A stretch of DNA of 64,000 nt from NCBI RefSeq assembly GCF_900100265.1, contig NZ_LT629696.1, forward strand, positions 2,294,001 to 2,358,000, in the 5' to 3' direction. Positions 8,624 to 16,228 of this stretch are shown here, piece after piece. The stretch is from Leifsonia sp. 466MF. Lineage in GTDB: Bacteria > Actinomycetota > Actinomycetes > Actinomycetales > Microbacteriaceae. Numbering within the stretch: position 1 is the stretch's first letter; each line of letters opens with the position of its first letter. Below the pieces are notes generated by a model. The model saw only the letters and a list, made by a program, of their open reading frames with translations. It had not been told where the DNA came from and made no database searches. Made by a program: the position numbers and the translations under genes.

Positions 8624-9766
8624 TCAGTACCAGTTGGGGTCGTGGCTCATCTCGAAGGTCCATGCGGCGCACGGGGAGCCGTAGGCGCGGTTGATGTAGT
8701 CGAGGCCCCAGTTGACCTGCGTGTTCTGGTTGGTCAGCCAGTCCGGGCCGGCCGACGCCATCTTGCTGGCGGGCCAGGCCTGCGGGATGCCGTACGCGCC
8801 ACTCGACGTGTTGTAGGCGTCCGCCCGCCAGTCGGACTCATGGTTCCACAGCTTGATCAGGCAGCTCATCTGCTCGCCGCCCCAGCCGAAGGCCGGGAGG
8901 CGGCTCGCCGCGTACGCCTGGGCGCCGGCCGGGTCGACCACCATGCCGGGAGGCGGGGCGAACCCGTCGGACCCGCCGCCCGGGTTCGCGGCCGCCGCGG
9001 CCGCCGCGGCCGCCGCCTGCCCTTCGGCGTACGACTTCTCGACGGACGCCTCGGTGTTCTTCAGGGTCGCCAGCTGGGCGTACAGCGTGTCGGCGTGCTT
9101 CTTCTGGTCGGCGAGCTGAGCGTCGGCCGCCTGCTTCGCCGCGGTCGCGACGTCGAGGGCCTTCTTCGCATCCACCGCGAGCTGGTCGCGCACTTTCTGG
9201 GCGCTGGTCGCCTGCTCGCTGAGCGACGCGGCGAGGTTCTTCTGGGCGTTCGCCCTGGCGTACAGCGAGCTTGCCTGGTCGGCGAGCTTCGACACCGCGC
9301 CGAGCTGGTACAGCAGGGAGTCGGAGCGCGTCGCGTTCGGGCTGAGGAACAACCGGAGCGACACGGATGAGGTGCCCGCGCGGGTGAGCTGCTCGGCGAG
9401 CTTGCCGCTCTGGGCCTTGAGCGCATCCGCCTGGGCCGATGCCTCCTGCGCCTTCTCGGCCAGACCCTGCGCCTTGGCGGTCGCGGTCTGCAGGGCCGCC
9501 TCGGCGGTTCCGTACTCCCCCAGCCGCTTGACGGCGAGGTCGCCCGCGGCGTTCGCGGCGGTCTGCAGACCCGTCAGCAGACCGTTGATCCGGTCGACCT
9601 CGGCCTGGGCCGCGCTCGCGTTGTTCTTCGCGGCCTGCACGTCGTCCCACGACGGGTAGCTGTCGGCGTTCGCGGGCGTGACGCCCGCAACGACGACGAG
9701 GACGGCCGTCAGGGCGGCAGCGGCCGCCGATCCTCGCCAGAACCGTCTCACTCGCGCACCTCGCAT
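8624..9766 (-). CDS. Secreted coiled-coil protein with C-terminal lysozyme/transglycosylase-like domain
   Basis: A 380-residue exported protein. The basic start and hydrophobic stretch LTAVLVVVAGVTPANA form a signal peptide ending near residue 34. Residues about 40-250 are a long Ala/Glu/Lys/Gln coiled coil like those of peptidoglycan hydrolase regulators. A Pro/Gly linker follows, and then a C-terminal module with CLIKLWNHESDWRADAYN, where Glu is the candidate catalytic acid, GAYGIPQAWP and NWGLDYINRAYGSPCAAW. This resembles the Apf/resuscitation-factor lysozyme-like domain that cleaves peptidoglycan. The GTG six codons in (9751) is better placed after GAGG and may be the true start. A -10-like TAGCCT lies at 9798-9803 on the minus strand. 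Confidence 0.82.
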   Translation of the reverse strand: MRGARVRRFWRGSAAAAALTAVLVVVAGVTPANADSYPSWDDVQAAKNNASAAQAEVDRINGLLTGLQTAANAAGDLAVKRLGEYGTAEAALQTATAKAQGLAEKAQEASAQADALKAQSGKLAEQLTRAGTSSVSLRLFLSPNATRSDSLLYQLGAVSKLADQASSLYARANAQKNLAASLSEQATSAQKVRDQLAVDAKKALDVATAAKQAADAQLADQKKHADTLYAQLATLKNTEASVEKSYAEGQAAAAAAAAAANPGGGSDGFAPPPGMVVDPAGAQAYAASRLPAFGWGGEQMSCLIKLWNHESDWRADAYNTSSGAYGIPQAWPASKMASAGPDWLTNQNTQVNWGLDYINRAYGSPCAAWTFEMSHDPNWY

Positions 9767-9814
9767 CCTTCTCGCCCCGACGTCATGTCCGGGGTCCAGG
9801 CTACGTGCTGGTGG

Positions 9815-10687
9815 TCACGGAGCGTAGAAGGGCGCCGCGCCTGTCGCTTCTTCGATCATCGCGTCGACCACGGCCGGATCGGTGGTGTTCTCCCCCAGCC
9901 GGTTGGGCTTGCCCGCGCCGTGGTAGTCGCTCGATCCGGTGATGCGGAGGCCGTAGCGCGCCGCGAGCTCCCGCAGCCGTTCGACCCCGTCCGCCGTGTT
10001 CTCGCGGTGGTCGAGCTCCAGTCCGAAGAGCCCGGCGTCGACCAGGCGCCGCAGCCGGTCCTCCGGGATCACGCGGCCCCGGCCGCCGGTCGCGGGATGC
10101 GCCAGCACGGGCAGACCGCCCGCCCCGCGGATGAGGCGGACGCCGGTCAGCGGCTCCGGGGCGTAGTGCGGCTGGAAGTAGCCGCTCCGCCAGTGCAGGA
10201 TCCCGGCGAACGCGGCGCTGCGGTCCGAGGCGAGCCCGCGCGCGACGAGCGCGTCGGCGATGTGCGGGCGCCCGACGGTCGCGCCCTCCGTCGCCTGCGC
10301 GAGGACGTCGTCCCACGTGATGTCGTAATCCTCGGAGATGCGCCGCACCATGTCCTCGGCTCGCCGCATCCGGCCGTCGCGGATGCGGCGGGTCTCGGCT
10401 ACGAGGGCTTCGTTCGTCGGATCGAAGAGGTAGCCGAGCATGTGGACGCTGGCGAACTCGATGCGGGTCGACAGCTCCATCCCCGGGATGACGGTGATGC
10501 CGACGCGTGCGGCCTCGGCTGCGGCGTCCGCCCACCCGGCCGTGGAGTCGTGATCGGTGAGCGCGACGGTGCCCAGCCCCGCGTCGGCGGCGGCGCGGAT
10601 GAGCTCGGCCGGGGTCTCCGTCCCGTCGGACACGCTGGAGTGCGTGTGCAGGTCGACGGGACCTCGGAACCGCCGCGCATCAGCCAT
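9815..10687 (-). CDS. PHP-domain phosphoesterase
   Basis: A 290-residue cytoplasmic metal-dependent hydrolase of the PHP superfamily (the YciV/RNase AM-like group that hydrolyses nucleotide 3'-phosphates or short RNA 5' ends). Signature metal ligands are visible: DLHTHSSVSDG near the start, ALTDHDSTAGW, GMELST, LAHPATGG, and the late GSSDYHGAGKPN motif. The ATG at 10687 is preceded by TAGGAT at a distance of 7 bases, so the transcript is probably leaderless. This excludes an upstream in-frame ATG, which lies inside the -10 box. It is divergent from the aminopeptidase gene. The exact substrate is not shown by the sequence. Confidence 0.85.
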   Translation of the reverse strand: MADARRFRGPVDLHTHSSVSDGTETPAELIRAAADAGLGTVALTDHDSTAGWADAAAEAARVGITVIPGMELSTRIEFASVHMLGYLFDPTNEALVAETRRIRDGRMRRAEDMVRRISEDYDITWDDVLAQATEGATVGRPHIADALVARGLASDRSAAFAGILHWRSGYFQPHYAPEPLTGVRLIRGAGGLPVLAHPATGGRGRVIPEDRLRRLVDAGLFGLELDHRENTADGVERLRELAARYGLRITGSSDYHGAGKPNRLGENTTDPAVVDAMIEEATGAAPFYAP

Positions 10688-10755
10688 GGTGACCATCCTA
10701 GGAGGGCGCTGACCGGCCGGGCGCATGGCGGCCAGCGGGTGGAAGAATGGACGCC

Positions 10756-12378
10756 ATGTCCTCCCAGCCGACCACGCCAGCCACCGCAGACGCCGACATC
10801 GCGACCGACACCGTCGACGACCCGACCGCCGCAGCGGTCGCCACGACGACCGAGACGGATGCCGCCGCCGAGTCCGATGAGGCTCCGCGCGCGACGCAGA
10901 ACCGCTCGACGACCCCGGGTTCCGACGCTTTCCGCGAGTACATCGGCTCGGGATGGGCCGAGCGTCCGGAGGTCGTGCCCGAGCCGCGCCGCCAGGCGCA
11001 GTATGCGGCGGCCCGTCGCGCGCGCGTGTCCGACCTGTTCCCCGGGAAGCGCCTCATCATCCCGGCCGGGCGCCTCGCGCAGCGCTCCAACGACACCGAC
11101 TACCCGTTCCGCGCGCACTCGGCGTTCGCGTACCTGACCGGCTGGGGTTCGGACTCCGAGCCGGGCAGCGTCCTGGTGCTGGAGCCGACGGCGTCCGGAC
11201 ACGAGGCGACCCTGTACTTCCGTGAGCGGGCGGGACGCGACTCCGACGAGTTCTACGCGAACCCCGAGATCGGCGAGTTCTGGATCGGTCCCCGTCCGTC
11301 GCTCGCACAGGTCGCCGGTGACCTCGCGCTGGCCACCCGCGGCATCGCCGAGGTGCGCTCGGTGCTCGACGCGGTGGACGGCGACACGGTGGTGTTGCGC
11401 GAGGCCGACCGCGGCATCACGGACGACGCGGATGCGACGCGCCTGCTGCTGGGAGACGGTTCAGACGGCGACGGCGAGGGCACCGATGTCGACCCCGAGG
11501 ACCACGACGAGGACGACCGGCTGGCCCGCGAACTCTCCGAGCTGCGCCTCGTCAAGGACGAGTACGAGATCGCCGAACTCCGCGCTGCGGTCGCGGCGAC
11601 CGCCCGCGGCTTCGACGACGTGATCGCCGACCTGCCGCGCATCAATGCGCACCCGCGCGGCGAGCGACTCGTCGAGGGCGTCTTCTACGGCCGCGCCCGC
11701 GCCGACGGCAACGCGGTCGGCTACGACACGATCGCGGCGAGCGGGCCGCACGCGTGCATCCTGCACTGGACGCGCAACGACGGCCCCGTGGTGCCGGGCG
11801 ACCTCATCCTGCTGGACGCGGGCGTCGAGCTGGACAGCTACTACACCGCCGACATCACCCGCACCTTCCCCATCGACGGCACCTTCACCGAGACGCAGCG
11901 CCTGATCTACGAGGCGGTGCGGGAGGCGGCGGACGCGGCGTTCGCGATCGTGCGACCCGGCATCCGGTTCCGCGAGATCCATGCGACCGCCATGGCGGTC
12001 ATCGCTCGGCGCACCGCCGAATGGGGGCTGCTCCCGGTCAGCGCCGAAGAGGCCCTGGAGGTCGAGAACCAGCAGCATCGCCGCTACATGGTGCACGGGA
12101 CGAGCCACCACCTCGGTCTCGACGTGCACGACTGCGCGCAGGCGCGCCGGGAGCTCTACCTCGACGGCGTGCTCCAGCCCGGAATGGTGTTCACGATCGA
12201 GCCCGGGCTCTACTTCCAGCCGGACGACCTGACCGTCCCCGAGAGCTTCCGCGGCATCGGCGTACGCATCGAGGACAACATCCTGGTCACCGAGGACGGC
12301 GCCGAGAACCTCTCCGCCGACATCCCGCGCACCGCGGACGATGTGGAGGCGTGGGTGCGGCGGCTCTCGCAGCGCTGA
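10756..12378 (+). CDS. pepP: Xaa-Pro aminopeptidase (aminopeptidase P family)
   Basis: A 540-residue M24-family metallopeptidase that removes N-terminal residues before proline. The C-terminal pita-bread domain carries the five metal ligands in order: LLDAGVELD, YTADITRTF, HGTSHHLGLDVHD, FTIEPGLY and GIGVRIEDNI. The N-terminal creatinase-like domain begins near residue 60, after an unusual Ala/Thr/Asp-rich leader of about 50 residues that is probably disordered. An internal acidic insert (about residues 235-255, rich in Gly-Asp-Glu) interrupts the N-terminal half. I prefer ATG 10756 because GGAAGA lies 9 bases upstream; ATG 10747 is also possible. The stop codon lies inside a long inverted repeat. 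Confidence 0.9.
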   Translation: MSSQPTTPATADADIATDTVDDPTAAAVATTTETDAAAESDEAPRATQNRSTTPGSDAFREYIGSGWAERPEVVPEPRRQAQYAAARRARVSDLFPGKRLIIPAGRLAQRSNDTDYPFRAHSAFAYLTGWGSDSEPGSVLVLEPTASGHEATLYFRERAGRDSDEFYANPEIGEFWIGPRPSLAQVAGDLALATRGIAEVRSVLDAVDGDTVVLREADRGITDDADATRLLLGDGSDGDGEGTDVDPEDHDEDDRLARELSELRLVKDEYEIAELRAAVAATARGFDDVIADLPRINAHPRGERLVEGVFYGRARADGNAVGYDTIAASGPHACILHWTRNDGPVVPGDLILLDAGVELDSYYTADITRTFPIDGTFTETQRLIYEAVREAADAAFAIVRPGIRFREIHATAMAVIARRTAEWGLLPVSAEEALEVENQQHRRYMVHGTSHHLGLDVHDCAQARRELYLDGVLQPGMVFTIEPGLYFQPDDLTVPESFRGIGVRIEDNILVTEDGAENLSADIPRTADDVEAWVRRLSQR

Positions 12379-12435
12379 GGTGCACGTTGTGGCTGTTTCG
12401 CACGCGAAATAGCCGCCACGACGTGCACCTCAGCG
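12373..12435. terminator. Long imperfect hairpin, family D
   Basis: The arms CGCTGAGGTGCACG...GGCTGTTTCG and CGAAATAGCCG...CGTGCACCTCAGCG pair over about 28 bases with a short bulge and a very small loop. The left arm includes the TGA stop of the aminopeptidase gene. It sits at a convergent junction and is a plausible terminator for both genes. Only one copy of this stem sequence was seen in the window. Confidence 0.75.
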
Positions 12436-12442
12436 GAGGGGG

Positions 12443-13072
12443 TCAGGCCGAGGGTGCGGGCGGACGCTCGTCGCCCGGCTGGGGAGCGACCGGCGGTGCC
12501 GACGCGGGAGGCGCGGGCGGCGGGTCGGACGGGTGCTGCGGCTGCGCGGGCGGCGTCCATCCCGGGGCCGCGGCCGGCTCCTCCGCTCCCCCGCTCGCGA
12601 GCAGGTTGCGTGCCCGGTTGCCGAGGTCGGAGTCGACGAGCACCGAGTAACTGGTCGCGATCACCTGCTGGACGGACGTGAAGTCGCGCCTGCGCCGGTT
12701 GATCGCGTAGGAGACGATGCCCCACAGCATCCCGAATCCCGCACCGAGGAGCAGCGCGGCGAGCACGAACGCGAGGCTGACCGACGGCGAGAAGATGATG
12801 AGCAGCAGGCCGAAGAAGATGCCGAGCCACGCACCGGACGCCGCACCCGCCAGTGCGACGCGGCCCCAGGTGAGCTTGCCGGTGACGCGCTCGACGCTCT
12901 TCAGGTCGCTGCCGACGATCGAGACCTTGTCGACGGGGAAGTCGGCGCGGGCCAGCACGTCGACCGCCTCCTGCGCCTCGGGATAGCTCTCGAAGGTGGC
13001 GACCACTTCGCCTCGCGGCAGGGTCGGGAAGAGGATTCGGTTGCGCCCGTTGTTCAGCCCAGGTGTGCTCAT
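12443..13072 (-). CDS. Membrane protein with general-stress-protein 17M-like domain
   Basis: A 209-residue protein. The first 70 residues (VVATFESYPEAQEAVDVLAR..FPVDKVSIVG) match the GSP17M/YflT-like stress domain, a small alpha/beta fold. Two hydrophobic, Gly-rich segments follow (about residues 80-103 and 106-128), with a basic NRRRRDF border and a long Pro/Ala/Gln tail of low complexity. It is probably an inner-membrane protein with cytosolic ends. The function of the family is not established beyond induction by general stress in Bacillus. I chose ATG at 13072 because homologous sequence begins there; an upstream in-frame ATG would add 18 residues. Confidence 0.75.
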   Translation of the reverse strand: MSTPGLNNGRNRILFPTLPRGEVVATFESYPEAQEAVDVLARADFPVDKVSIVGSDLKSVERVTGKLTWGRVALAGAASGAWLGIFFGLLLIIFSPSVSLAFVLAALLLGAGFGMLWGIVSYAINRRRRDFTSVQQVIATSYSVLVDSDLGNRARNLLASGGAEEPAAAPGWTPPAQPQHPSDPPPAPPASAPPVAPQPGDERPPAPSA

Positions 13073-13148
13073 CCACCCATTGTTCCATCCAGTCTTCGCG
13101 AGGGCACGGAAACAGCCTTCGTTCACCTGCGAGGGCTAGGTTAACAGG

Positions 13149-14471
13149 GTGAGTTCGCCCAGAGTCTTCGTCGCCCGCCTGGCCGGGACGACCGTGTTCG
13201 ATCCCGTCGGAGACCGGGTCGGCAAGGTCAGAGACGTCCTGGTCGTGTACCGCAAGAACGACCCTCCCCGCGTCGTCGGGTTGATCGTCGAGATCCCCGG
13301 GAAGCGCCGCGTGTTCCTGTCCATCGGGCGGGTCACCAGCATCGGCAGCGGGCAGATCATCACCAACGGCATCATCAACATGCGCCGCTTCGAGCAGCGC
13401 GGCGGCGAGGTGCGCGTGATCGCCGAGCTCCTCGGCCGTCGCGTGGTGTTCACCGACGGCGGCGGCGAGGCCACCATCGAGGACGTCGCGATCGAGGAGA
13501 CCGAGACCGGCGACTGGGCGGTCAGCCAGCTGTTCGTCCGCAAGCCCAAGGCGGGCGGCTCCCCCTTCGCCAAGGGCGCGACGACGTTCGTGACCTGGAA
13601 CGAGGTGCGCGAGAAGCAGAAGCTCGGCGAGGCGCAGTCGGCCGAGCAGCTCATCGCCACCTACTCGGAGCTGAAGCCCGCCGACCTCGCGAACACCCTC
13701 CTCGACCTCCCTCAGCAGCGGATGCTGGAGGTCGCGGAGGAGTTGCCGGACGACCGTCTCGCCGACGTTCTGGAGGAGATGCCGGAGAGCGAGCAGGTGC
13801 AGATCCTCGCCCAACTGAACGACGACCGGGCCGCCGACGTGCTCGACCAGATGGAGCCGGACGACGCAGCCGACCTCATCGCCCAGCTCTCCGACGAGCG
13901 CGGCGAGCACCTGCTGGAGCTCATGGAACCGGAGGAGGCGGACGACGTCCGCATGCTCCTCAGCTACAACCCGGACACCGCGGGCGGTCTGATGACGACC
14001 GAGCCGATCATCGTCTCGGCCGACGCGACGGTCGCGGAGGGCCTCGCCCTGATCCGCCGTCACGAGCTCGCGCCCGCGCTCGGCGCCGCGGTGTGCGTGA
14101 CCCTGCCGCCCTACGAGCCGCCGACCGGCCGGTTCCTGGGCGTCGTGCACTTCCAGCGGATGCTGCGCTATCCCCCGCACGTGCGCCTCGGCACCCTGCT
14201 CGACCCGAGCCTGGAGCCGGTCACGGCAGACACCTCCGCGGCCGAGGTGTCGCGCATCCTCGCCTCGTACAACCTCGTCTCGGTCCCCGTGGTCGACGAC
14301 AAGCATCGTCTCGTCGGGGTGGTGACCATCGACGACATCCTCGACTATCTGCTCCCCGACGACTGGCGAAGTCAAGACGAGGACGAGCCCGTGAAACGCA
14401 CGGCGCCGTCCGACCAGACCGGAAGCATCCGCATCGTGAACGGAAGGAGGGGCGGAAGTGGCAGGAGGTAG
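13149..14471 (+). CDS. MgtE N-terminal/CBS-domain protein lacking a channel domain
   Basis: A 440-residue cytosolic protein built like the intracellular half of the MgtE magnesium channel. An N-terminal PRC-barrel-like region (about residues 1-140) is followed by the helical MgtE_N superhelix with repeated LADVLEEMPESEQVQIL and DRAADVLDQMEPDDAADLI units (160-260). Two CBS domains come next (about 280-400, including VVDDKHRLVGVVTIDDIL). No membrane segment follows, so it cannot be a transporter alone and may regulate one. The GTG start is fixed by TAGGTT six bases upstream, a leaderless arrangement. It is the first of three overlapping genes with DUF1003 and mrp, an order also seen in mycobacteria. 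Confidence 0.85.
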   Translation: MSSPRVFVARLAGTTVFDPVGDRVGKVRDVLVVYRKNDPPRVVGLIVEIPGKRRVFLSIGRVTSIGSGQIITNGIINMRRFEQRGGEVRVIAELLGRRVVFTDGGGEATIEDVAIEETETGDWAVSQLFVRKPKAGGSPFAKGATTFVTWNEVREKQKLGEAQSAEQLIATYSELKPADLANTLLDLPQQRMLEVAEELPDDRLADVLEEMPESEQVQILAQLNDDRAADVLDQMEPDDAADLIAQLSDERGEHLLELMEPEEADDVRMLLSYNPDTAGGLMTTEPIIVSADATVAEGLALIRRHELAPALGAAVCVTLPPYEPPTGRFLGVVHFQRMLRYPPHVRLGTLLDPSLEPVTADTSAAEVSRILASYNLVSVPVVDDKHRLVGVVTIDDILDYLLPDDWRSQDEDEPVKRTAPSDQTGSIRIVNGRRGGSGRR

Positions 14472-14979
14472 GCAGGACGCGGGGCTCGACGCCCCGAAGG
14501 GACTCCGGACGCCGGTGCTGCGGCGCAGCCCGCTGGAGTCGCGCGACCGGTTCGGCCGGTTCACCGAGTGGATCGCGCGGGCGATGGGCACGCCCTGGTT
14601 CATCCTGGGGCTGACCGTCTTCGTCCTCGCGTGGATGGCGTGGAACACGCTCGCCCCGAACGCCTGGCGCTTCGACTCCGCGGCTCTGGGCTTCATCGCG
14701 CTGACGCTCGTGCTCTCGCTGCAGGCGTCGTATGCCGCTCCCTTGATCCTGCTCGCGCAGAACCGTCAGGACGACCGCGACCGCGTGCAGATCGAGCAGG
14801 ACCGGCAGCGTGCAGAGCGCAACCTCGCCGACACCGAGTACCTGGCGCGCGAGGTCGTCGCCCTGCGGCTCGCGGTGAAGGACATGGCGACGAAGGACTT
14901 CATCCGCGCCGAGCTCCGCTCGCTGCTCGAAGACCTCGAGAGGGGCGACGCGGGCGAGGGCGAGCAGGCCCGTGCCTGA
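14458..14979 (+). CDS. DUF1003 membrane protein
   Basis: A 173-residue membrane protein of the DUF1003 family, whose function is unknown. After a basic cytosolic start there are two transmembrane helices (about residues 46-65 and 77-100) and the family hallmark AQNRQDDRDR, then a charged coiled-coil tail. It overlaps the preceding MgtE-like gene by 14 bases and the following mrp gene by 8 bases, so the three are certainly cotranscribed. The GGAGG-rich stretch just before the GTG serves as its ribosome-binding site and encodes the end of the upstream protein. Confidence 0.85.
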   Translation: MAGGRQDAGLDAPKGLRTPVLRRSPLESRDRFGRFTEWIARAMGTPWFILGLTVFVLAWMAWNTLAPNAWRFDSAALGFIALTLVLSLQASYAAPLILLAQNRQDDRDRVQIEQDRQRAERNLADTEYLAREVVALRLAVKDMATKDFIRAELRSLLEDLERGDAGEGEQARA

Positions 14980-16135
14980 GCCGGACAGCGCGGGAGTCGA
15001 TCTCGCCGTCGCCGTCCGGAGCGCGCTCGGGGCGGTGCTCGACCCCGAGATCCGCAAGCCGATCACCGAGCTCGACATGGTGGGCGGCGTGGAGGTGGAT
15101 GCGCAGGGCCGTGCCGAGGTCGGCATCAAGCTGACCATCGTCGGGTGCCCGGCGGCCGACGCGATCGAACGGGACGTGCGCGCGGCGACGGCCGCGGTCC
15201 CCGGTGTGACCGAGGTCGCCGTCGACGTCTCCGTGATGACCCCCGCCGAGCGGCGTGCTCTGACCGACCGCCTGCGGGCGGGCCGGCCGGCGCGCGGTCA
15301 GCAGTTCGGCCCGGAGTCGCTGACCCGCGTCTACGCCGTCACGAGCGGCAAGGGCGGAGTCGGCAAGTCGACGGTCACGGCCAACCTCGCAGTCGCACTG
15401 GCGGAGCGCGGGCTACGGGTCGGGATCGTGGATGCGGACGTGCACGGCTTCTCCATCCCCGGCATCCTGGGCCTGACCGACGAGAACGGCGTCGCGCCGC
15501 GGCCGACGCGCGTGGATGACATGATCCTTCCGCCGGTCGCCTACGGCGTGAAGGTCGTCTCGATCGGGATGTTCGTCGATTCGGCCTCCGCGGCCGTCGC
15601 GTGGCGCGGGCCGATGCTGCACCGCACCATCCAGCAGTTCCTGTCGGACGTGTACTTCGGCGACCTCGACGTGCTGCTGCTCGACCTCCCGCCGGGCACC
15701 GGGGATGTCGCGATCTCGGTCGGCCAGCTGCTGCCCGGCGCGGAGGTGCTCGTGGTGACGACACCGCAGCCCGCCGCGGCTGACGTGGCCGAGCGCAGCG
15801 GCGTCGTCGCGCGTCAGACCGGCCAGCGGGTCATCGGCGTCATCGAGAACATGGCGGGGCTCGTGCAGCCGGACGGCAGCGTGCTCGACCTGTTCGGCTC
15901 CGGCGGCGGCGCCGAGGTCGCGCGACGGCTGTCGGCCGGCCAGGAGGAGGAGGTGCCGCTGCTCGCCAGCGTGCCCCTCAGCATCCCGCTGCGGGCCGGC
16001 GGCGACATCGGAGCGCCCATCGTGGTGACCGACCCTGCGGACCCCGCCGCCGCCGCGATCCGCGCCGTCGCCGACCGCCTGGCGACCCGCTCCCGCGGCC
16101 TCGCCGGCCGCAAGCTCGGTCTCTCCGTCCGCTGA
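14972..16135 (+). CDS. mrp: Mrp/ApbC-type P-loop ATPase
   Basis: A 387-residue MinD-like ATPase of the Mrp/NBP35 family, implicated in iron-sulfur cluster loading. An N-terminal MIP18/DUF59 domain covers residues 10-90, and the deviant Walker A SGKGGVGKST is at 125-134. LLLDLPPGTGD (switch II) and VIENMAGL follow. The place where most Mrp proteins have the cluster-binding CxxC after ENM reads LVQPDGSV here, so the cysteine pair is missing. I recall the same loss in other actinobacterial Mrp proteins, but that needs an alignment. The gene starts at a GTG that overlaps the DUF1003 gene and ends before a long hairpin. Confidence 0.9.
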   Translation: MPEPDSAGVDLAVAVRSALGAVLDPEIRKPITELDMVGGVEVDAQGRAEVGIKLTIVGCPAADAIERDVRAATAAVPGVTEVAVDVSVMTPAERRALTDRLRAGRPARGQQFGPESLTRVYAVTSGKGGVGKSTVTANLAVALAERGLRVGIVDADVHGFSIPGILGLTDENGVAPRPTRVDDMILPPVAYGVKVVSIGMFVDSASAAVAWRGPMLHRTIQQFLSDVYFGDLDVLLLDLPPGTGDVAISVGQLLPGAEVLVVTTPQPAAADVAERSGVVARQTGQRVIGVIENMAGLVQPDGSVLDLFGSGGGAEVARRLSAGQEEEVPLLASVPLSIPLRAGGDIGAPIVVTDPADPAAAAIRAVADRLATRSRGLAGRKLGLSVR

Positions 16136-16147
16136 CGACCTCAGCAT

Positions 16148-16205
16148 CAGCTCCTGAGTTTTTCGGCCTAGGAACGGCGTGTCGACCCGAAAAAGTCAGG
16201 AGCGG
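16148..16205. terminator. Hairpin, family A copy 2
   Basis: Arms 16148-16166 (CAGCTCCTGAGTTTTTCGG) and 16187-16205 pair with two mismatches around a 20-base loop. This copy is slightly decayed and lacks the extended outer stem of copies 1 and 3. It lies between the convergent mrp and PLP-enzyme genes. Confidence 0.75.
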
Positions 16206-16228
16206 ATTGCTTGGGACACCGGACGGGG

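Noticed and set aside
8990-9020. Triplet-like GCC/GCG run in the secreted coiled-coil gene
   Set aside because: It encodes the Ala-rich linker of the protein; codon variation within the run argues against an unstable microsatellite.
12210-14696. Long minus-strand open frame across pepP, the GSP17M-like gene and the MgtE-like gene
   Set aside because: It crosses several real genes and has no domain pattern; it is a shadow of the coding strands.
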